Shown here in pieces: positions 45,719-54,230 of a stretch of 64,000 bases of DNA; position 1 is the first letter of the stretch, and each line of letters begins with the position of its first letter. The translations under genes were made by a program, and so were the position numbers. Source of the stretch: Streptomyces griseoluteus (GTDB taxonomy: Bacteria; Actinomycetota; Actinomycetes; Streptomycetales; Streptomycetaceae); NCBI RefSeq assembly GCF_004784465.1, contig NZ_SRRU01000002.1, positions 124,001 to 188,000 of the forward strand, written 5' to 3'. The notes beneath the pieces were generated by a model, which was not told the DNA's origin, did not search any database, and saw only the letters and a program-made list of their open reading frames with translations.

Positions 45719-46297
45719 ATGGGTGTCACGCTCGCCAAGGGAGGCAATGTCTCCCTCTCCAAGGCCGCGCCGAATCTCACCAACGTCATGATCGGGCTCG
45801 GCTGGGACGCCCGCTCCACCACCGGCGCCCCCTTCGACCTGGACGCCAGCGCCCTGCTGTGCGGCGCCGGGAACCGGGTGCTGGGGGACGAGTACTTCGT
45901 CTTCTACAACCAGCTCACCAGCCCCGAGGGCTCGGTGGAGCACACCGGCGACAACCTCACCGGTGAGGGCGAGGGGGACGACGAATCGATTCTGGTGGAT
46001 CTTTCCCGGGTGCCGCCGCAGTGCGAGAAGATCATTTTCCCGGTCTCGATCCATATGGCGGACGAGCGCAACCAGTCCTTCGGCCAGGTCGCCAACGCTT
46101 TCATCCGGGTGGTCAACCGGTCCGACGACCAGGAACTCGCCCGCTACGACCTCAGCGAGGACGCCTCCACCGAAACGGCCATGATCTTCGGCGAGCTCTA
46201 CCGGTATCAGGGCGAATGGAAGTTCCGTGCGGTCGGACAGGGGTACGCGTCCGGACTCCGGGGCATCGCTCTAGACTTCGGAGTCAACGTTTCGTAA
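45719..46297 (+). CDS. terD: TerD-family calcium-binding stress protein, second copy
   Basis: 192 residues from ATG 45719 (GGGGAGGATCAGC upstream). Very similar to the preceding Ter[66 protein letters not shown]. Both calcium motifs intact. A unique Cys replaces Leu after the first motif. A tandem duplication is evident, with near-identical DNA stretches over the [14 protein letters not shown] and [14 protein letters not shown] segments. Confidence 0.96.
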   Translation: MGVTLAKGGNVSLSKAAPNLTNVMIGLGWDARSTTGAPFDLDASALLCGAGNRVLGDEYFVFYNQLTSPEGSVEHTGDNLTGEGEGDDESILVDLSRVPPQCEKIIFPVSIHMADERNQSFGQVANAFIRVVNRSDDQELARYDLSEDASTETAMIFGELYRYQGEWKFRAVGQGYASGLRGIALDFGVNVS

Positions 46298-46349
46298 AGC
46301 CGGGTACGGCGGCGGGGGAGACCTCCCCCAGAAGATGATGGGGTAGCCA

Positions 46350-47495
46350 GTGCTTCTGAAAACCTTCGGCTGGTCTTTCGCGATCACCGCGATCGGCCTG
46401 GTCGCGGCGGTCTTCTACGGGGGGTGGAAGGCCTTCGGCATCGTGGCGATCCTTTCCGTCCTCGAGATCTCGCTGTCCTTCGACAACGCGGTGGTCAACG
46501 CCGGAATCCTGAAGAAGATGAATGCCTTCTGGCAGAAGATCTTCCTCACCGTCGGCGTGCTCATCGCGGTCTTCGGCATGCGGCTGGTCTTCCCCGTCGT
46601 CATCGTCGCCGTCAGCGCCAAGATGGGCCCGATCGAGGCCGTCAATCTCGCGCTGAACAACAAGGACCGCTATCAGGAACTGGTCACCGACGCCCACCCG
46701 GCGATCGCCGCGTTCGGTGGCATGTTCCTGCTGATGATCTTTCTCGACTTCATCTTCGAGGACCGGGACATCCAGTGGCTGCGCTGGATCGAGCGGCCGC
46801 TGGCCAAGCTCGGCAAGGTCGACATGCTGTCCGTCTGCATCGCCATGATCGTCCTGCTGATCACCTCCTTCACCTTCGCCACCCATGCCCACCAGCACGG
46901 CGGCGCCCATGTCGACAAGGCTCAGACGGTCCTGATCGCGGGCATCGCGGGTCTGATCACCTACATGGTCGTCGGCGGTCTCTCCGGGTACTTCGAGGAC
47001 AAGCTGGAGGCCGAGGAGGAGGCCGAGCACGAGGCCGAGGAGGAGGCCGCCCGCTCCGGCAAGCCGCGCTCGGCGGTGAAGCTGGCCGGCCAGGCCGCGT
47101 TCTTCATGTTCCTGTACCTGGAAGTCCTGGACGCGTCCTTCTCCTTCGACGGTGTGATCGGCGCCTTCGCCATCACCAACGACATCGTCCTGATGGCGCT
47201 GGGCCTCGGCATCGGCGCGATGTACGTCCGTTCGCTGACCGTCTACCTGGTCCGCCAGGGCACGCTCGACGACTACGTCTACCTGGAGCACGGCGCCCAC
47301 TACGCGATCGGCGCCCTGGCCGTGATCCTCATGGTCACCATCCAGTACGAGATCAACGAGGTCATCACCGGCCTGGTCGGCGTCGTCCTGATCGCCTGGT
47401 CCTTCTGGTCCTCGGTCCGCCGCAACCGTGCCCTCGCGGCCGCGGGCGGCGATACCGGGTCGAGCGAGAAGGCGGAGATCTCCTCCGGGGTCTGA
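46350..47495 (+). CDS. DUF475/TerC-superfamily integral membrane protein
   Basis: 381 residues from GTG 46350. About nine membrane segments, with TerC-like acidic motifs in VLEISLSFDNAVVNAGILKK and YLEVLDASFSFDGVIGAFAI (Asp/Asn within the membrane). A charged cytoplasmic loop rich in Glu (EAEEEAEHEAEEEAARSGK) lies in the middle. TerC forms a membrane complex with TerB and co-operates with TerD; relatives (Alx, MeeF/Y) export manganese. Follows terD by 52 bp, same direction. Confidence 0.93.
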   Translation: MLLKTFGWSFAITAIGLVAAVFYGGWKAFGIVAILSVLEISLSFDNAVVNAGILKKMNAFWQKIFLTVGVLIAVFGMRLVFPVVIVAVSAKMGPIEAVNLALNNKDRYQELVTDAHPAIAAFGGMFLLMIFLDFIFEDRDIQWLRWIERPLAKLGKVDMLSVCIAMIVLLITSFTFATHAHQHGGAHVDKAQTVLIAGIAGLITYMVVGGLSGYFEDKLEAEEEAEHEAEEEAARSGKPRSAVKLAGQAAFFMFLYLEVLDASFSFDGVIGAFAITNDIVLMALGLGIGAMYVRSLTVYLVRQGTLDDYVYLEHGAHYAIGALAVILMVTIQYEINEVITGLVGVVLIAWSFWSSVRRNRALAAAGGDTGSSEKAEISSGV

Positions 47496-47564
47496 CGGCC
47501 CCTAGGGGCAAGATCGGGGACGTGGCGGGGTGTGGCATCCCGCTCGGTGAGGAACGCTTCGAAT

Positions 47565-47592
47565 GGGGCGGCCGACTCGGGTCGGCCGCCCC
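47565..47592 (+). terminator. strong hairpin inside the ter cluster
   Basis: GGGGCGGCCGAC (47565-47576), loop TCGG, exact complement (47581-47592), followed by GACGACTTTT. It lies 24 bp before the TerA-like start codon, so it is terminator-like or an attenuator in the leader of that gene. Confidence 0.8.
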
Positions 47593-47616
47593 GACGACTT
47601 TTCCAGGGGGGCGGAC

Positions 47617-48354
47617 ATGGGATTTCTCGACGGACTGCTGGGCGGCCGCACCGCCGACTTCGACTCGGGCAGCTCCGGGTCCAACGCGATCGAACTGACC
47701 AAGCGGCACCAGCAGGTGTCCCTCACCAGACAGGGCGCGGCCACCGGGAACCTCCGGGTCAACCTGACCTGGCGGATGCGCACCTCCGACCTCGGCGGTC
47801 CCCAGCGCGGCAGCCTCTTCCGGCACCCTTTCAAGGCACTGAAACCACCGGAAGTGATGGGCCACGGCCAGAGCATGGTCAACGTCGACCTGGACCTCGG
47901 CTGCCTCTACGAACTCGCCGACGGCACCAAGGGCGTCGTCCAGCCCCTCGGCGGCTACCTGGGCGACGTCAACGCCCCGCCGTACGTCAAGCTCAGCGGC
48001 GACGACCGGTTCGGCTCCGCCTCGGGCGAGACGATGTACGTCAACCTGGACCACCGGGACGCCATCAAACGCCTGCTGGTCTTCGTGTACATCTACGACC
48101 AGACCCCGGCCTTCGACCGCACCCACGCCGTGGTCACGCTGTATCCGAGCAACGGCCCGCGCATCGAGATCGGCCTCGACGAACGCCATCCGCAGGCCCG
48201 CTCCTGCGCGGTGGTGCTGATAGAGAACGTGAAGGGCGAGCTGGTCGTGCGCCGCGAGGTGAAGTTCGTCTACGGCTTCCAGGGCGAGCTGGACCGGCTG
48301 TACGGCTGGGGCCTGACCTGGGGCCGGGGCTACAAGACCAAGGCGGACCGGTGA
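47617..48354 (+). CDS. TerA/TerD-superfamily tellurium-resistance protein
   Basis: 245 residues from ATG 47617. After a short amphipathic start (MGFLDGLLGGRTADFDSGSS) comes a TerD-like sandwich: IELTKRHQQVSLTR, VNVDLDLGCLYELADGTKGV, GETMYVNLDHRDAIKRLLVF and RHPQARSCAVVLIENVKGEL. The DLDLG motif preserves the metal site in part, the pattern of TerA-type members. Probably a cytoplasmic partner of TerD at the membrane TerC complex. Ends 7 bp before the convergent TerD relative. Confidence 0.85.
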   Translation: MGFLDGLLGGRTADFDSGSSGSNAIELTKRHQQVSLTRQGAATGNLRVNLTWRMRTSDLGGPQRGSLFRHPFKALKPPEVMGHGQSMVNVDLDLGCLYELADGTKGVVQPLGGYLGDVNAPPYVKLSGDDRFGSASGETMYVNLDHRDAIKRLLVFVYIYDQTPAFDRTHAVVTLYPSNGPRIEIGLDERHPQARSCAVVLIENVKGELVVRREVKFVYGFQGELDRLYGWGLTWGRGYKTKADR

Positions 48355-48361
48355 GCGGACG

Positions 48362-49222
48362 CTAGCGCCCGAGGAACTGCGGCCCCTGCGGCGGCAGCCG
48401 GAAGTCCGGGTCCAGCGGGGCCGCCGCGGGCACCGGCTGGGGCTGGGGGTAGCCATAGGCGGGCGGCGCCTGCGTCTGGACGGACTGGGGATAGCCGTAG
48501 GTGGCCTGGCTCGCGGAGGCGGGCTGCGGGTAGCCGTACGCGGGCTGCGGGGCCGAGACGGGCTGCGGATAACCGTAGGCCGGCGGCTGGGCGGGCAGCG
48601 GCGGCAGCGGTACGGGCTGCTCCGGGGGCAGCGGCACCGACCGGGACTCGTGCGGCCGCGGCTCCTCGGCCGCCGCCTCCGACTCGTCCACCGAGATGCC
48701 GAAGTCGGTGGCGAGCCCCTCAAGACCGTTGGAGTAGCCCTCGCCCAGCGCGCGGAACTTCCAGCCGTCCCCGCGCCGGTACAGCTCGCCGCAGATCAGC
48801 GCCGTCTCCGCGCCGGTCTCCGGCTTCACCTCGAACCGGGCCAGCGGCTCGGCGTCGGTCGCCGAGGCGTCATAGACCAGCAGGCACAGGGACGGGACGC
48901 GGTCGAAGGGGACGTCGTCGGCGGAGGCCACCAGCAGGACGCGGTCCACCCCGGACTCGACCCCGGCCAGGTCCACCTGGACGGTGTCGGTCAGGCCACC
49001 GGCGACCGGCTTCCGGCCCAGCCCCCACACCGCGCCGGAGGGATGGCGGGGCTGGTTGTAGAAGACGAAGTCCTCGTCCGAGCGCACCCGGCCGTCGGGG
49101 CCCAGCAGCAGCGCGGAGGCGTCGACCTCGGGGACGTCCTGCCCCGGTGTCCAGCGCAGCACCGCCCGTACCGCGGCGGCGTCCACCGGGACGTTCGACC
49201 CCTTCAGCATCGCGTGCGTCAT
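48362..49222 (-). CDS. TerD-family protein lacking the calcium motifs, with Pro/Gln/Tyr-rich repeat tail
   Basis: 286 residues from ATG 49222. Residues 1 to about 180 are TerD-like (MTHAMLKGSNVPVDAAAVRA, EDFVFYNQPRHPSGAVWGLG, GWKFRALGEGYSNGLEGLAT, DFGISVDESE). The usual DxDLDAS is reduced to VPEVDAS, and the [12 protein letters not shown] segment is replaced by GLGRKPVAGGLTD. The tail carries several AYGYPQP repeats and ends LPPQGPQFLGR. It is probably a regulatory or scaffold TerD. It is transcribed opposite to the rest of the cluster, divergent from the lyase gene. Confidence 0.9.
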   Translation of the reverse strand: MTHAMLKGSNVPVDAAAVRAVLRWTPGQDVPEVDASALLLGPDGRVRSDEDFVFYNQPRHPSGAVWGLGRKPVAGGLTDTVQVDLAGVESGVDRVLLVASADDVPFDRVPSLCLLVYDASATDAEPLARFEVKPETGAETALICGELYRRGDGWKFRALGEGYSNGLEGLATDFGISVDESEAAAEEPRPHESRSVPLPPEQPVPLPPLPAQPPAYGYPQPVSAPQPAYGYPQPASASQATYGYPQSVQTQAPPAYGYPQPQPVPAAAPLDPDFRLPPQGPQFLGR

Positions 49223-49395
49223 GCGGTCATCCTGCCTTCTCCGTCCTGGCCACGACAATGCGGGGGGTGTTCCACCCGACACGGACGGGTAACCGGAAAT
49301 TCATGCCGGCCGGGAACCTCCGACATGCGTCTCTACGTACTATTACCGGCCACCCTTTGCGGAAATCACAGACTCGGCGCGCCTTGAGGAGTCCT

Positions 49396-50571
49396 ATGCG
49401 TCATTTCGGGCACATCGCCCCCGAAACGCGGGAGCGTCTCTTCCACCAGGAGCCGTGCGCCTTCACCGCCGACTCCCCGGCCAAGGTGCTCTCGGCGGCC
49501 CTCGGGGCCACCCTGTACAGCCCGGCCACCCGGCCCCGGCTCGCCGCCGACATCGTCAAGCAGACGGGCAGTGGCGTCGTCTCGATGGTGCTGTGCCTGG
49601 AGGACTCCATCGCGGACGAGGACGTGCCCGCCGGTGAGGAGAACCTGGTCCGGCAGTTCGCCGAGCTGGACGCCCTGCTCGCCAGGACGGGCGCCGAGCC
49701 GCCGCTGCTGTTCGTCCGGGTGCGCACGCCCGACCAGATCCCCGACCTGGTCCGGCGCCTGGGCGTCAGCGTCCGGCTGCTGTCCGGCTTCGTGCTGCCC
49801 AAGTTCACCGAGGAGCGCGGCGTCCCCTTCCTGGAGGCGCTGAGCGCCGCCGAGACCGCCTGCGGACGGCGGCTTTTCGCCATGCCGGTGCTGGAGTCGC
49901 CCGAGCTGCTCTACCGCGAGTCCCGCGTGGAGATCCTGGAGGGCATCGCCCGCGCGGTCGGCAAGTACCGCGACCGGGTCCTGGCACTGCGCCTGGGCGT
50001 CACCGACTTCTGCTCCTCCTACGGCCTGCGCCGGGCCCCCGACATGACCGCGTACGACGTCCAGATCGTCGCCTCCGTCATCGGTGACGTGGTCAACATG
50101 CTGGGCCGGGCCGACGGCAGCGGGTTCACGGTGACCGGGCCGGTGTGGGAGTACTTCCGGGTCCCCGAGCGCGTCTTCAAGCCGCAGCTCAGGACGAGCC
50201 CCTTCCTTGAGGTGCGCGCCGTCGGCCTGCGCGAGAAGCTGATCGAACACGCCATGGACGGCCTGCTGCGGGAGATCTCCCTGGACCAGGCCAACGGTCT
50301 GCTCGGCAAGACCTGCATCCATCCCTCCCATGTGCTTCCCGTGCACGCGCTCTCCGTGGTCAGCCACGAGGAGTTCAGCGACGCGGCGGACATCCTCCGG
50401 CCGGACAGTGACGGCGGCGGAGTCCTCAGGTCCGCGTACACGAACAAGATGAACGAAGTGAAGCCGCACCGCGCCTGGGCCGAGCGGACCCTGCTGCGCG
50501 CGGAGGTCTTCGGCGTGGCCAACGAGGACGTCGGCTTCGTGGACCTGCTCACCGCCGGCGTGACCGGCTGA
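49396..50571 (+). CDS. HpcH/HpaI (citrate-lyase beta-like) C-C bond lyase of the Ter biosynthetic module
   Basis: 391 residues from ATG 49396, preceded by GAGGAG. CitE-like barrel motifs: TLYSPATRPRLAADIVKQTG, VVSMVLCLEDSIADEDVPAG with metal or substrate Glu-Asp, FAMPVLESPELLYRES and ALRLGVTDFCSSYGLRRAPD. Family members cleave or form C-C bonds with Mg and CoA esters or keto acids. Comparative-genomic work on Ter systems has predicted a linked pathway of this lyase, PRTases and a phosphatase making a nucleoside-like metabolite. First gene of that module here. Confidence 0.88.
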   Translation: MRHFGHIAPETRERLFHQEPCAFTADSPAKVLSAALGATLYSPATRPRLAADIVKQTGSGVVSMVLCLEDSIADEDVPAGEENLVRQFAELDALLARTGAEPPLLFVRVRTPDQIPDLVRRLGVSVRLLSGFVLPKFTEERGVPFLEALSAAETACGRRLFAMPVLESPELLYRESRVEILEGIARAVGKYRDRVLALRLGVTDFCSSYGLRRAPDMTAYDVQIVASVIGDVVNMLGRADGSGFTVTGPVWEYFRVPERVFKPQLRTSPFLEVRAVGLREKLIEHAMDGLLREISLDQANGLLGKTCIHPSHVLPVHALSVVSHEEFSDAADILRPDSDGGGVLRSAYTNKMNEVKPHRAWAERTLLRAEVFGVANEDVGFVDLLTAGVTG

Positions 50572-50640
50572 CCCCTCCCTCGCACGCAAGCCCCTCCTGG
50601 CACAGAGCCTCGTCTCCCTGCCCCGAGCCGCAAGGAACGC

Positions 50641-53082
50641 ATGAAGAACGCAGTGAACGACGGCGTCTGGTCCGGCACCTGGGTCGCCCGGCGACTCGGT
50701 GTCGAACTGGAGGGCGACGAGCACCTGACCGACCTGCTGGGGATGGCACTGCGCCGCAATCCCAAGCGGGCCCATCTGCTGGTCTCCAACGTGCTCGGCA
50801 AGCACGTCCCGCAGTCGCCCGCCGTGGTCCACGGCCACGGGGTGCGCCTCGGCCACCGGGTCCGCGCCCTGCTCGGGGACGCGGAGGCGGCCCGCGCGGT
50901 AGTCCTCGGGTACGCGGAGACCGCCACCGGCCTCGGCCACTCGGTCGCGGACGGCCTCGCCCTCGCCCCGTATCTGCACTCCACCCGCCGCCCGGTCGCC
51001 GGGGTCACCCCGGCCGGCGGCTTCGAGGAGTCCCACTCCCACGCCACCTCCCACCTGCTGCTCCCCGAGGACCCGGCGCTGCTGGCCGGGGACGGCCCGC
51101 TGGTGCTGGTGGACGACGAGTTCTCCACCGGCAACACCGTCCTGAACACCATCCGCGAGCTGCACGCCCGCCACCCCAGGCGCCGCTATGTGGTCGTCGC
51201 CCTGGTCGACATGCGCTCCGCCGAGGACGCCGCCCGGCTGGACGGGTTCGCCGCCGAGATCGGCGCCCGCGTCGACCTGGTCGCCGCCGCCTCCGGGACC
51301 GTACGGCTGCCCGAGGGCGTCCTGGAGAAGGGGCAGGCGCTGGTCGCGGAGCACGAGCGGGCCGACGCCGTGCCGGGCGCGGTGCCGGGCGGCGAGGTGA
51401 GCCGGGTCGAACTGGGCTGGCCGGCCGGGCTGCCCGACGGCGGACGGCACGGCTTCACCCCGGCCCATCGCGCCCGGCTGGAGGCCGCGCTGCCCGGCAT
51501 GGCCGCCCGGATCGCCGACGCGCTGCCCGACGGCTCCCGCCGGGTGCTGGTGCTGGGCTTCGAGGAGCTGATGTACGCCCCGCTGCGGCTCGCGGCCGAG
51601 CTGGAGCGGGCCGTCCCGGCGGAGGTGCGCTACTCCACCACCACCCGTTCACCCGTGCTCGCCGTGGACGACCCCGGCTACGCGATACGCACCCGGCTCG
51701 CCTTCCCCGCCCACGACGACCCGGCGGACGGCCCCGGCGAGCGGTACGCGTACAACGTCGCGGGCGCGGGCTTCGACACCGTGGTCGCCGTCGTCGACTC
51801 CGCGGCCGACACCCCCGCCCTGCACGCCCCGGACGGCCTGCTCGCCCGGCTCGCGGCGCACGTCCCGCACATCCTGCTCGCGGTCGTGCCCGCCCACGAG
51901 CCCCACCTTCCCGAAAGGCCGGCCATGCTGCCCGAGCCCCTCCGCGGCCCCGCCTTCTCCTCGTACGCGCCCGGCGAGGTCGGCTGGCTGCTCCAGGACC
52001 TGTCCGCGGTCAGCCTGGAGGCGCCCACCGAGGAGCGCGAGGAGGCCGTGCAGAACGGCGGCGCGCACTACGCGGAGTCGCTGCCGGTGGAGTACCAGCC
52101 CAGCGAGCGCTACCAGGCGCTGTTCCACGCCGCCCTGGAGGCCTCCGCCGACCGGATCGCCCGCGCGGTCGGCGTGGTCACCGAGACCGTGCTCACCGAG
52201 CGCGGCGGTACCCCCGTCCTGGTCTCGCTCGCCCGCGCCGGAACGCCGGTCGGCGTGCTCATGCGCCGCTGGGCCGAGCAGCGGTACGGAACCGAACTCC
52301 CGCACTACGCCGTCTCGATCGTCCGGGGCCGGGGCATCGACGCCAACGCGCTGCGCTGGCTGGCCGCGCACCACGACCCGCGTGACGTCGTCTTCGTGGA
52401 CGGCTGGACCGGCAAGGGCGCCATCACCCGTGAACTCGCCGCCGCCATCGAGGAGTTCGAGCGCGCGGAGGGCGTCACCGGCTTCGACCCCGAGATCGCC
52501 GTCCTCGCCGACCCCGGCTCCTGCGTGCGCACCTACGGCACCCGCGACGACTTCCTCATACCCTCCGCCTGCCTCAACTCCACGGTCTCCGGCCTGATAT
52601 CGCGCACCGTGCTCCGTGCCGACCTCGTCGGCCCGGACGACTTCCACGGCGCCAAGTTCTACCGCGAACTGGCGGACGCCGATGTGTCGGTGGCCTTCCT
52701 CGACGCCGTCTCCGCCCGCTTCCCCGAGGTCCGCGACGAAGTGGACGCCGCCGTCAAGGAACTGCTGGCCGAGGACCGCACCCCGACCTGGGAGGGCTGG
52801 CGGGCCGTGGAGCGGATCAGCGAGGAGTACGGCATCCACGACGTGAACCTGGTCAAGCCCGGCGTCGGGGAGACCACGCGGGTGCTGCTGCGCCGGGTGC
52901 CCTGGAAGATCCTCGCCAAGGCGGGCGCGGGCGCCGACCTCGACCATGTCCGGCTGCTCGCCGAACAGCGCGGGGTCCCGGTGGAGGAGGTCGATGGCCT
53001 GCCGTACACCTGCGTCGGCCTGATCCACCCGAAGTACACCCGCGGTGCCACGGGGGCCGACGGCCGGGCGGTGAACGTCTGA
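50641..53082 (+). CDS. multidomain phosphoribosyltransferase: PRTase - TRSP - PRTase/StiP-like - Pelota-like
   Basis: 813 residues from ATG 50641, AAGGA upstream. Residues about 25-250: a PRTase with PRPP loop LVLVDDEFSTGNT (154-166). Residues about 295-425: TRSP-like region (RRVLVLGFEELMYAPLRLAA). Residues about 480-715: a second PRTase-type domain (elsewhere called StiP), loop VVFVDGWTGKGAIT (583-596). Residues about 735-800: Pelota-like RNA-binding segment (VNLVKPGVGETTRVLL). Two PRTases in one chain suggest two ribosylation steps on a base-like acceptor. The stop overlaps the HAD start by 1 bp (TGATG). The StiP 'cysteine protease' label is not supported by a visible catalytic motif. Confidence 0.88.
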   Translation: MKNAVNDGVWSGTWVARRLGVELEGDEHLTDLLGMALRRNPKRAHLLVSNVLGKHVPQSPAVVHGHGVRLGHRVRALLGDAEAARAVVLGYAETATGLGHSVADGLALAPYLHSTRRPVAGVTPAGGFEESHSHATSHLLLPEDPALLAGDGPLVLVDDEFSTGNTVLNTIRELHARHPRRRYVVVALVDMRSAEDAARLDGFAAEIGARVDLVAAASGTVRLPEGVLEKGQALVAEHERADAVPGAVPGGEVSRVELGWPAGLPDGGRHGFTPAHRARLEAALPGMAARIADALPDGSRRVLVLGFEELMYAPLRLAAELERAVPAEVRYSTTTRSPVLAVDDPGYAIRTRLAFPAHDDPADGPGERYAYNVAGAGFDTVVAVVDSAADTPALHAPDGLLARLAAHVPHILLAVVPAHEPHLPERPAMLPEPLRGPAFSSYAPGEVGWLLQDLSAVSLEAPTEEREEAVQNGGAHYAESLPVEYQPSERYQALFHAALEASADRIARAVGVVTETVLTERGGTPVLVSLARAGTPVGVLMRRWAEQRYGTELPHYAVSIVRGRGIDANALRWLAAHHDPRDVVFVDGWTGKGAITRELAAAIEEFERAEGVTGFDPEIAVLADPGSCVRTYGTRDDFLIPSACLNSTVSGLISRTVLRADLVGPDDFHGAKFYRELADADVSVAFLDAVSARFPEVRDEVDAAVKELLAEDRTPTWEGWRAVERISEEYGIHDVNLVKPGVGETTRVLLRRVPWKILAKAGAGADLDHVRLLAEQRGVPVEEVDGLPYTCVGLIHPKYTRGATGADGRAVNV

Positions 53083-53915
53083 TGCCGGTACTGGTGGCCA
53101 GCGACCTCGACCGCACGCTGATCTACTCGGCGGGTGCCCTCGCGCTCACCATGCCCGACGCCCGGGCGCCCCGGCTGCTCTGTGTGGAGGTGCACGAGTC
53201 CCGTCCGCTGTCCTTCATGACGGAGACGGCGGCCTCCCTGCTGACCGAACTGGCGGACGCGGCGGTGTTCGTGCCGACGACCACCCGCACCCGTACCCAG
53301 TACGGGCGGATCAACCTCCCCGGCCCGCCCGCCCGGTTCGCGATCTGCGCCAACGGCGGCCATCTCCTGGTCGACGGCGTCACCGACCGGGACTGGCACG
53401 CCTCGGTGCTGGCCCGCCTCGCCGACGAGTGCGCGCCGCTCGCCGAGATCACCGACCATCTGCGCCGGGCCTCCGACCCGGTCTGGCTGCGCAAGCAGCG
53501 GGTGGCCGAGGACCTGTTCGCGTACCTGGTGGTCGAGCGGGAGCTGCTGCCCGAGGACTGGGTGGGCGAGCTGGCCGAGTGGGCCGGGGAGCGAGGCTGG
53601 ACGGTGTCGCTCCAGGGCCGCAAGATCTACGCGGTTCCGCAGCCGCTCACCAAGGGCGCGGCGGTGCGCGAGGTGGCCCGGCGCACCGGCGCGGAGCTCA
53701 CGCTCGCGGCCGGGGACTCGCATCTGGACGCCGACCTGCTGCTGGCCGCCGACCGCGGCTGGCGCCCCGGCCACGGCGAACTCGCCGACAGCGGCTGGAG
53801 CGCGCCCGTGGTCGGCGCGGTGGCCGAGCGGGGCGTGCTGGCGGGGGAGCGGATCACCCGCGAGTTCCTGCGGGCGGCGCGGGGAGCGGTGGTCCCGGCG
53901 CGGCTGCCGGCGTAG
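53082..53915 (+). CDS. HAD-family phosphatase of the Ter biosynthetic module
   Basis: 277 residues. HAD motif I ASDLDRTLIYS with nucleophile Asp, motif II in VPTTTRTRTQY, a Lys in PLTKGAAVREV, and motif IV LAAGDSHLDADLLLA. Cap inserted in the middle (Cof/type IIB-like). Translationally coupled to the PRTase gene, so likely dephosphorylates the nucleotide-like product. Confidence 0.9.
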   Translation: MPVLVASDLDRTLIYSAGALALTMPDARAPRLLCVEVHESRPLSFMTETAASLLTELADAAVFVPTTTRTRTQYGRINLPGPPARFAICANGGHLLVDGVTDRDWHASVLARLADECAPLAEITDHLRRASDPVWLRKQRVAEDLFAYLVVERELLPEDWVGELAEWAGERGWTVSLQGRKIYAVPQPLTKGAAVREVARRTGAELTLAAGDSHLDADLLLAADRGWRPGHGELADSGWSAPVVGAVAERGVLAGERITREFLRAARGAVVPARLPA

Positions 53916-53936
53916 CGGTGGCGGAGTACGGCGAAA

Positions 53937-53962
53937 CGGCACCGGACGTCCGTCCGGTGCCG
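53937..53962. terminator. terminator hairpin after the Ter module
   Basis: CGGCACCGGAC (53937-53947), loop GTCC, exact complement (53952-53962); 11-bp stem between the convergent HAD and FmdB genes. Confidence 0.8.
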
Positions 53963-53976
53963 TACTCATGTCCTGC

Positions 53977-54192
53977 TCAGCCGCAGCAGCCGCCCCCGCA
54001 GCAGCCACCGCCGCCGCCTCCGCCCGAGGGGGCCGGGGCGGCGGAGGAGCCGCCGACGGCCACCGCCGACAGCAGCTTGACCGTGTCGTCGTGGCCCTCG
54101 GGGCAGGTGGCGGGCGCGGCGGACTCCGCCATCGGGCGGCTGAGTTCGAAGGTGTCGCCGCAGGTCCGGCAGCGGTACTCGTAGCGAGGCAT
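53977..54192 (-). CDS. FmdB-family zinc ribbon protein with Cys-rich tail
   Basis: 71 residues from ATG 54192 (GTG 54198 possible). The FmdB ribbon is MPRYEYRCRTCGDTFELSRP followed by ATCPEGHDD; the second knuckle is C-x-x-G-H rather than C-x-x-C. A Ser/Ala linker leads to a Gly run and the extreme C-terminus CCGGGCCG, with two Cys pairs able to bind metal. FmdB proteins are thought to be regulators or metal carriers; role not shown. Confidence 0.9.
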   Translation of the reverse strand: MPRYEYRCRTCGDTFELSRPMAESAAPATCPEGHDDTVKLLSAVAVGGSSAAPAPSGGGGGGGCCGGGCCG

Positions 54193-54230
54193 GCGCACAG
54201 GTTAGCCGCCGGACCCGGCGAGCGGGCGAG

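Noticed and set aside
50641..53082. StiP cysteine protease function for the C-terminal half
   Set aside because: No catalytic Cys-His pair is apparent; the VDGWTGKGAIT loop matches a PRPP-loop-like motif instead.
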